This document shows positions 56,388 through 64,000 of a stretch of 64,000 nucleotides of DNA, one piece after another. The notes below the pieces were generated by a model, which made no database searches, had not been told where the DNA came from, and saw only the letters and a program-made list of their open reading frames with translations. The position numbers were made by a program, and so were the translations under genes. Source of the stretch: Hirudo medicinalis (Eukaryota; Annelida; Clitellata; Hirudinida; Hirudinidae); the NCBI GenBank assembly GCA_011800805.1, contig MPNW01000174.1, forward strand, positions 144,178 to 208,177, written 5' to 3'. Numbering within the stretch: the stretch's first letter is position 1; every line of letters starts with the position of its first letter.

Positions 56388-59300
56388 GTGTATTATTTGT
56401 TGAGTTCAATACATTTAAAATAATTTTTGATGACCAGGAATGCTAGTTTCCTTGCAATTAAGCAGTATTTTACTTGCCATATTTATTGAATAATTAAAAA
56501 AAATTAACTGGATTTTTTTTAGGTTATTTGACAAGAACAGAAATAAGGGAAATACAACTGCAAAACTTAAAATCAAATTGTGGGTTGAAGAATGAAAAGC
56601 ATTTGATTTCAAATTCTTTAAATAGTGATCTTAACAATTCACTAGTTAGTGCAGATGCATATTTGTTCATTAAGAATGTCTTAGTAATCTAGTAACATGG
56701 AAAGAGTGCACACTTTGACATTGCTTTCATATTTATTAAAAGATCAATTTATCAGCATCTTCCAAAGGATTTGACTATTTGTCAGAAAATAAAACCTACA
56801 GAAGGAAATCAAAATTTGATGATTTAAAGATTTTTTTGTTGGCCCAAGCAACAAAACGACTAACATCATGTAAAGCAAGCAATGATTTCACAGGAATCCT
56901 TTCTGATCAGAATTCAGCAATTGATGCGTCACAAAGCTTATCATCAAATTCATTTGGCAAAGACAGTTCATTGCAGAAGTTGGAGAACTTAAGGACTAGT
57001 TATTCAAGGAACTTCATAATTATTTCAAAGTCACATGAAGTGGAATCATTGCATAGCTTATTGACTGGTATTAGATGCTACAGTGATTCTTTTTTGAACG
57101 ATTGGTGTGCTTCAGACGTTTATTCAAGAAGATTATATGTGACACCTCTTGTGAACAATTTTGATTGTCGTGAAAGGAAATACAATAATTTTAAAAGAAG
57201 GAAATTGCCTGATGCATTTCCTAGTTTACTTGATATCAAACGAAAATGCGTGTCCAATTATGAGTTGTCTCTTATTAATAACATTTCTAATTTAAATGCT
57301 TTTGTGAAGATTTCACCTTATTCCACATTCAATCATTTGCATAAACACAAATTCGTTGTAGAGGTTATTATTATTAATTTGTTTCTGTGAATTACTTTTA
57401 AATATATATTTTTGCTAACAAGGTCCCCATTATGGATGAACAAGATTTGGGAAACCTGTCGAGCAACCAGGTAGAACTAAAGATTTTTTATGAAAGACAA
57501 AAGGCAGAGAGAATGAGAGAACAGCAGAGAGCTGTGGACGAGCAGAGACGTTTGGACGAGCTGATGAGTTTGTGGCCTTCTGCTTTGTCATGGGGACCTG
57601 AATGCAACAATATTGAAATTTCAAAGGGTCAAATAGACTTTGATGAAAAGCAGTGTGTAAAGCAAAGACCTCTGCAACAAAATTCAGTTCTAACTGAAAC
57701 TGATTTGGAGGGGCACATTTCACCTGTAGAAGACAGTGGGGTTGAGTTTTGTTCTCCAGTTTGGTCTCAGTTGTCACAAAAGACTCTTAACAAAGAGACG
57801 TGCGCTCTAACCGATGGACACGGAAGTACATCGGAGGATAGAAAATGTTCATCATCTCACAACTCAAATCTCATTTGTGCTAGTGATAAGTTTATGTTTG
57901 GATTTTCTCCTTTAGAAAATGTGAAATTTTGTTCTGACACTAAGGTTATTTTCATTATAATAATTTTCTTATCACTTTTTAATTTTTAACTTTTTCATTT
58001 TTAAAATTTAATTTTTATTTCTGCATTTTTTTGTAAGAGCTTTCACCATTGAATATGTTAACAATAACATTTCTCTTAATTATTGGGCCTTTAAGGACCT
58101 TTGCATCTGAAGGCCTCTAAAATAATGTTGGTCTAAGTACTCCTCGAGAATATTTTTAGACCACTGACTAAATTGAGGGCCACTGAAACAACTGAACTTT
58201 TCCAACAATTCTAGTTAATTTAAAGATTTGTGAGGGAAAACTATTAGTGAGAAGCAGGTTTTATAATCTCTGTCATTGAGTTAACAAAATTTGAAATTTG
58301 GACCTTAGCAGATTTATGATGCATTAATGAATTTTATTTTCATTATTATTGTTTTTTTCTTAAACCAGTTTCACTTTCCTGTGAACTTCTGCAAATGTCC
58401 CTCCTTGAACTTCCATTTTCTTGTTCTTCTCAAAATATTTCTAAGATGTTGAATATAGAAAGAAATAATTTATTAAGAAATCTTTTTGTTCTGTTTTATT
58501 CAGGGTTTCCACTGCCAAATTTGCTTTTGGTATATTGGTTTGGGCTTTGATGTTGGTGGCATCATTCTATCAAAAAATTCACTTTGCCAAAGCTTATCTA
58601 TGCCTTGTTTTGCATTTACAAATTGTAAATTATGCACAACAAAAAGGAAACATTTAACATATGTTACTCCTCTTCTTCACAATCTCCACTGGCTATGCAT
58701 TCTCCAAAAAATAGACTACAAAATTTCTAAACTCATTTTCAAGTCTCCTAGGTCAAGCCCCTTCATATCTACCTTTCACCTGCATTCCTGGTAGGCATGG
58801 GCTCAGATCAGAAACCAGGGGCTCCCTCATCAAATCATCTGGACACTGGATGGCAGGTCTATAGATGATGTTGACCAGCAGATCTGGAATAGACTCCCCC
58901 TTCTATTATCAATACTAATCTAGCCAGTTTTCACTCTACCCTCAAAACTTTCCCATCCAGGGAAAGCTTAAAAACCCAAATAGTGAAGTGGTGTGGAAGT
59001 TCAATCTTGGACATAAGCCACTATAATCAAACTCTGTTTCATTATCATTATCATTGCTGTACATATTTCCACCTGAATAAGCTCAATTAAATACAATGAC
59101 CCACTTTAAACTTCAACATTTTTCATTATATTACCTTTCATTATATTACAACATATATTAATTAAGGTATATTTCTTAGTTACATGGATTTCCATCTTTT
59201 GTTAATCAAGAACTATCTTTCAGAATTATGAAAGTTTTTGAAATATTTGTTAGATCAATGAGTCGAGCCATGAAATACAAAGTTTATACGACTTACAAAG

Positions 59301-62300
59301 AGATGTCATGCAGAATATATCTGAGATGAAAAACACATTTTCAGAAATAGACACTCAACACAATGAAGTTCTTCAAGAGGTACAAGTGTTTTAATCTGAC
59401 TGCATTTTTGAAAAGATTTATTATTGTAAATTCATTTGGATTTAATAATTATTGTTTGCTTTTATTGTAATGCATTTCAAAAGTGATTGTATCACCTGCT
59501 AATAAACAGTGTAGTAAATGCATAGGAAAAACCTACTTAGAGTATCGCTTATTAAATGTGTTTTGTACCCATACGGTGTAATGGTTAAGAGCCGATGGTT
59601 TCCTACTGTCATGATGGCAACAAGTATTTAAACTCTGTTGTGGAAGTATCATCCTAACCATTTAGTTATGTAATGGACATTAAGTCTGTAATCTCTTTAT
59701 TGCATTTTTGCATAAAGATTTTTGATGAGTCCATTGTAATTGTTGTGTTAAATCTCCATGCAAAACTGTTTGATTAACCAGAGTACTGGACTGAATTATG
59801 TGATCGACTACTTGCAGTTATTTGTGCATTCTTCAAAGCAATTCTACTAAGATAGACTTTCAAAGTACATATTTTTTGATAAATGGTTAATTGATCTTAT
59901 TTCAATCAGGTTTAATAAGTCAATATTTTATTGTAAGTATTTTATAATTTGCAGCTTGAAGTTGAAATAGCTTTAATTGAAGGTGAATATGATATACTCT
60001 CAGGACAACTTCATGAAGCTAAAAGTAAAGTAGTTGAGATTGAAAAGAGGGAGGCTGATCTTTTGAGTGACATTAACACTGGACAGGTTTGTTTGAATTT
60101 ATTGTAATGAACTCAACATTAGCTCAACATAGGGATGAGCTGTTTGCAATTGATTTTATTTGTGATTTGCATGAGGTCTGCATTGTTATTTTCTTAAAAC
60201 ACCGCCTTGGAGCTCCGACAGGGATCTTCAGAGGAGTTTCCCATGTCTTCAAACGTTTTGGCTCTGTGAATCTCCTTACATTTTCGGAGGGGCTGGCTGC
60301 ATCCGGTGATCAGCCAGGTGTCCCTGTCGGTTTTTACCTTCCAAACCCAACTCTATCTCCAGCTATGCGGGTGATTACTGCTTGGACTGGAGCGACTATG
60401 AAAGCTCTCACCGACTTATTTAAGAACGCTTGCTGCATTGCTTGGAAGCCGACAACCTTCGAATATGCAAGGCTCTCTTTGGTCTTCTTATGTTGATCGC
60501 ATCTGCCTCAGTTGCCTAGAGTGTCCATGAAAGCTCTCGATGGCTTCTTCATGAGGTATACTTAATATATCCAAACTGGGACCTAAATTTTCTTTGTGGA
60601 GGCAATTGGGAGATAGACATTTTTTGTGACTCAGCCACAGGCATTTATTTGGATGGCAGTCGATAGTGGTTTGGAAGCCAGAGGCCAGCCTATTTTCCCC
60701 GATAATATCTTATCTCTTGCCCAAGGAGTTGACCCCATCCTTTCGGTGGATCATTGACACCAGAGATCAAAGGCCTTCTCCAACTTTCATGCGGTGGCTT
60801 CAGAAGACTTCTGGCCTCTCATTTGTCAGATCCAGAATGAGGCTGTTTCTGCTTCTATCTGGGTGCCTCCACTTGGCTCCACCAAACCCCACCTCTGCAA
60901 ATTGACCCTGTAGGGCAACTGGTCATATACTGACATTATCGTGAGTGCAAACTGGAGCAGGGACACCTTGATTGCTTGCGTTACCTTTATTGTTTACGGA
61001 ATGTGGTGCTCATCGACACATGCTCTTGTCGGTGAGATATTCATCAAAAATGCTTCCAAGACTTTTCACTGGTTCTTTGGACACTGTGGGGATTTGCTGT
61101 CTCCCACATCGAAGAACACATCCCTGTGAAGTTGCTCCCTGATCAAGACAAGACTCCTGGATTTTGCAGGCATGAAAGCCATTCAACTCCACCCTAGCAG
61201 GCTGTCTAATTTGTCCAGAATTTTTTGAACAACCTGCTTCATGTTCATTATCAGGGTAGTGTCATCCATGAATGCCTTTATTGAGGGCATGTGCAATCCT
61301 TTACCAATGTGCGCCTCTGGAATATTGGACCCAGCTGCCTTCAATAGGATCTGCATTGCAAGTATGAACAGGGAAGGGGAAACAGCACCCCATAGCTATC
61401 CCAACCTCCAGAGGAACCCACCTTGTCATGCACCTCTTGCTGGAAAACCACATCATGAACCTGCTAAAGTATTCCTGGAGGATGTGGATAACGGGCTATG
61501 GCACATGATGGGCCTCCAACATCTTCCAAAGGAGTTGGTGCGGCATAGACCCATATGCATTCACTAGGTCCAACCTCACAACTTACAGACTCAGCTGGCT
61601 CCTCTTGGCTCCCTGGATAGCCTCCCAAATCATCGAGGTATGCTTGATGCAACCGGGTACACTTGGAATGCCTCTCTTTTGGACTTATATATCCATGTAC
61701 TGGTTAGACATCGCAAATTCTGTGAGCCTCGATGCCATGATGGATAAAAATATTTTCCCCTCTACATTCAGCAGTGATTATGAGTCTGAATTGATTTAGG
61801 CCCCTGGAGTCTTTCTCCTTTGGAATGTAGATGCCCTCTGCCTTCTTCCACTCATCATCAACTGTGGCGGAAGACCATGCTCTCTGAATGAGGGAATGAA
61901 GCAGGTAGAATGTCTTGGGGCATCTCTTGTTCAGGAGATAGGGAACTCTGTTTGGTCCTGGCACTGAACGGTTTCTTGCTTTCCACAACTCCTCTCACCT
62001 CCTCGAGCGAAGGAGACGCCAAGCAAAAGGGACTGGCCTGCAGAGGCATCGCCGGGGTGTCCAACCTTTCCTGTTAGAGACTCGTGGTGGAGGACATCAT
62101 TGCATGTTTTGAGTAAGTGTTCCTCCAAGTTGTCTTGCTCAACGGTAAGTTCACCAGATTTTGGAGGGTCGAGTAGCAATCTCCCGCATCTGTAAATCTG
62201 TATCGCTAAAGAAGCTACTCATAGCTCTCCTCTCATATTTCCTTTGACTCATTCTTTCAGTGCAGCACAAGTCCCTCGCATGTCTCTTCGGGCCTCCTCA

Positions 62301-63563
62301 TTGTTATATACCAAATTGCGAAATTAAAGTCGGCTCACATAATGACGTTATTTATTTTAGTTTATGTTTTTTATATTTTACTAGCTATTTGTTTATTTTC
62401 AAAACTTGTTTGTAAGGACAAAGATATTGTGATACTAGAAAGAAAGAAACTAAAGAATATTGAGGCAGAACGAAATGCGTTGGTGATGAAAATATCAACT
62501 ACTGAAGGATCAGATCTAGAAACCCTGAAAAGGAAACTGGAAGAAACACATGAAATTGAGGAAGGTCAAAGGTGTTTAGTGGAAAATCTGGAGTTTCAAA
62601 TGCTTGAGGTTTTAGTTGATTCAAGAATTATGGTTCAGTAATGCCTTTAAATTCTTACTTAGATTAAAAGATATATGTATATATATATATATATACACCG
62701 AAAGTATGAGCATTTTTGTAGCATTTTAAATTTAGATTACTGCAAGCAATTACATTCATAAGTGAATTTAACCCAAGATAACTGAATTAAATATTTCTGT
62801 CAGATTATGTAATTTTTATCAATTTTATTTTTTCAAATACTCTTTATAAAATATTCTTTATAACTTATGGATTTTTAGAGTTTAACTATCAGTGCCTTAA
62901 GAGTTAAACATTAAATAAGCACAATACTTCTCCATAAAGTAACTAGAATTACTAATAATTGTGGTACTTTAGCTTCTGCATTATCAATAATAATTAAACC
63001 ACAATTGAAATGTTTACAACTAAAAGCAAATGTGATGAACTATCCTATTGTCATCACAATCCAAAGCTAATTAATTACTAGTCTATTGTTAATTCAGCAT
63101 TATTTGGCATTGTAATGTATTTGAAGGGTGAATCAAAACTTGAGGATGAAAAGGAAACAAATTTATTCCAATTGAAAGAAGAGAAAGAGGAACTCATGAA
63201 GTTATGCAAGTTATATCAAGTAATTAGTTTATAGCCTGATGCCATATTTATAATTGCATTTTTTAACTTGAAATGAAGTCTGATTTTTTTTTTTTTATTT
63301 GAGGATACCCTTGATCAAATATCTATTCAAAAGAGCGATCTAATGAAGCAAATAGAATTAGATGTGATTGAAATTGAAAACAGAAAGAATGTCCTCAATA
63401 AACAGATCCAAAAGGTATTTTGATTAGTATTGTTTTTAAACTTTTATTGGAACTTATTTTACTTATTGTGAAGGAATGTACCATGTTGGTGAAGATTAAA
63501 CAGCAAATTGAAATCCTTAAATTCAATCCTATCCCAAAGTTTAGGAGAATAAGAAGACTTTCA
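55941..63563 (+). CDS. FHA and coiled-coil protein, PHLDB (LL5)-like, partial
   Basis: Exons: 55941-56120, 56301-56387, 56523-56648, 56756-57363, 57423-57944, 59254-59379, 59955-60086, 62417-62608, 63127-63219, 63304-63414 and 63474-63563, all joined in phase. The first two make an FHA domain, the fourth and fifth a Ser-rich linker with a basic-acidic helix (FYERQKAERMREQQRAVDEQ), and the rest coiled coil (LEVEIALIEGEYDIL, VENLEFQMLE). PHLDB1/2 have this order, with a C-terminal PH domain that would lie beyond 64000. LL5 proteins anchor microtubule-capturing complexes at the basal cortex and bind PIP3. The start codon is upstream of 55941 and not found. Other FHA coiled-coil proteins are not excluded. 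The donor at 56648 is weak. Confidence 0.62.
58050..58640. other. Intron sequence, nothing recognised
   Basis: Left part of the intron after 57944. No repeats or exons seen until the LINE fragment. Confidence 0.45.
58650..59040 (+). mobile_element. CR1-type LINE 3' fragment
   Basis: Plus frame YVTPLLHNLHWLCILQKIDYKI (58660), the ...HVTPLLxxLHWLPVxxRIxYKI region, then ETRGSLIKSSGHW after a shift. The end at about 59040 lacks the tail seen in other copies. Confidence 0.7.
59565..59700 (+). mobile_element. Degraded tRNA-derived SINE, family B-like
   Basis: CATACGGTGTAATGGTTAAGAGCCGATGG looks like an A-box head, then TTTAAACTCTGTTGTGGAAG as a worn B box and CATCCTAACCATTTAGT, matching 3700-3760. 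Confidence 0.5.
60130..62330 (-). mobile_element. 2-kb LINE relic inside the FHA gene
   Basis: GC-richer than its surroundings. Minus frames: KARNRSVPGPNRVPYLL, NKRCPKTFYLLHSLIQ, DDEWKKAEGIYIPKEKDS, LNQFRLI (61985-61790), the R2/R4-like xSxGPNGxPYxxYK...W..A....KK....L..FRPI region of reverse transcriptase. Later pieces follow, e.g. EPVKSLGSIFDEYLTDKS near 61030. Several shifts and stops are present. It lies antisense to the host gene, in the intron between 60086 and 62417. Confidence 0.75.
62665..62697. repeat. (TA)n microsatellite
   Basis: ATATATGTATATATATATATATATA in an intron of the FHA gene. Confidence 0.8.
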
Positions 63564-64000
63564 GTGAGTAAATTAGTTTTTAAGAATATGATTCCTTAGC
63601 TATTTCAACACTAAAGATGGGCATCATGAAGAGGCTGAAACTGATCAGGTGGTTGAAAATAAAAATTGTAAATTTAATTTTGGCATTGACATTTGGAAGT
63701 ATTAAAAATTCTGCAAGTGAATGGTTGATAAAACAAATGCTGCCAAATTGCAAGTTTACTTTAATGGGGCTTGTTTACACGAGAACAGGACCACCGAGAG
63801 GGGCCCTGGCAATTTTTTGGGGTCCATCCTGGTTTTTTTCTAAGCTGAACAAACAAGTTGTGCAAACAAAATATCTGTACAACTTGAGACAAAAATAAAA
63901 TTATATCGGCTCAAGGGCTAGTCCTATGGGAATGACATCCCATTATCTGGACTGCCCATACCATATTTAAAAATTAGATATGAGTTTATGGTAAATTATT
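63564..64000 (+). other. Intron to window end
   Basis: Follows the donor TCA|GTGAGT of the last FHA-gene exon. It contains an unsupported open frame (63617-63898); 63770-63840 (CACGAGAACAGGACCACCGAGAGGGGCC) looks like part of a dispersed repeat. Confidence 0.4.

Noticed and set aside
61241..61567. 108-codon plus frame in the FHA gene intron
   Set aside because: It is the antisense of the LINE relic read on minus.

Overview
The window is nuclear DNA from an animal, AT-rich (roughly one third GC by eye), with spliced genes and dense mobile elements. The clearest gene is a type IV (basement membrane) collagen with a canonical twelve-cysteine NC1 domain, so the source is a metazoan. Met and Lys at the places that form the sulfilimine cross-link fit a eumetazoan. 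I cannot name a phylum. Two single-base Ns mark assembly joins, and one of them sits beside a perfect 127-base duplication, so this is a draft assembly.

Layout. 422-8186, minus strand: nine exons that splice in frame into a secreted, probably GPI-anchored protein with three immunoglobulin domains. Its first intron holds a hAT transposon (3883-6118) with a MULE-like element (4014-5405) nested inside. 9268-9840, minus: coding-looking exons of an unidentified gene. 10749-12949, plus: two CARD-like death-fold domains in tandem, with a probable third exon. 12950-17400: mostly unexplained sequence. 17401-45335, plus: collagen alpha(IV), about 39 exons, about 1.73 kb of codons (5.2 kb of coding sequence over 28 kb). 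Its introns carry LINE pieces, a Tc1 element, an LTR element and SINEs. 45500-55900: repeat-rich spacer with two Ty3/gypsy-type fragments head to head, a solo LTR, a MULE-type MITE and a LINE reverse-transcriptase relic. 55941-63563, plus: the first recognisable exons of an FHA plus coiled-coil gene that resembles PHLDB/LL5. It runs off the right edge, and one intron holds a 2-kb LINE relic.

How the genes relate. The collagen, the Ig cell-surface protein and the LL5-like gene could all act at the cell-matrix interface: LL5/PHLDB proteins link the cortex and microtubules to sites of basement-membrane adhesion. Nothing in the sequence shows that they are co-regulated, and the neighbourhood may be coincidence. 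The collagen lacks the head-to-head partner collagen gene that vertebrates have: the 17 kb upstream hold a same-strand CARD gene and no collagen repeats.

Exon borders were read by eye from GT/AG sites, reading phase and family motifs. First exons of the collagen and of the FHA gene, and the 3' part of the CARD gene, are not resolved.
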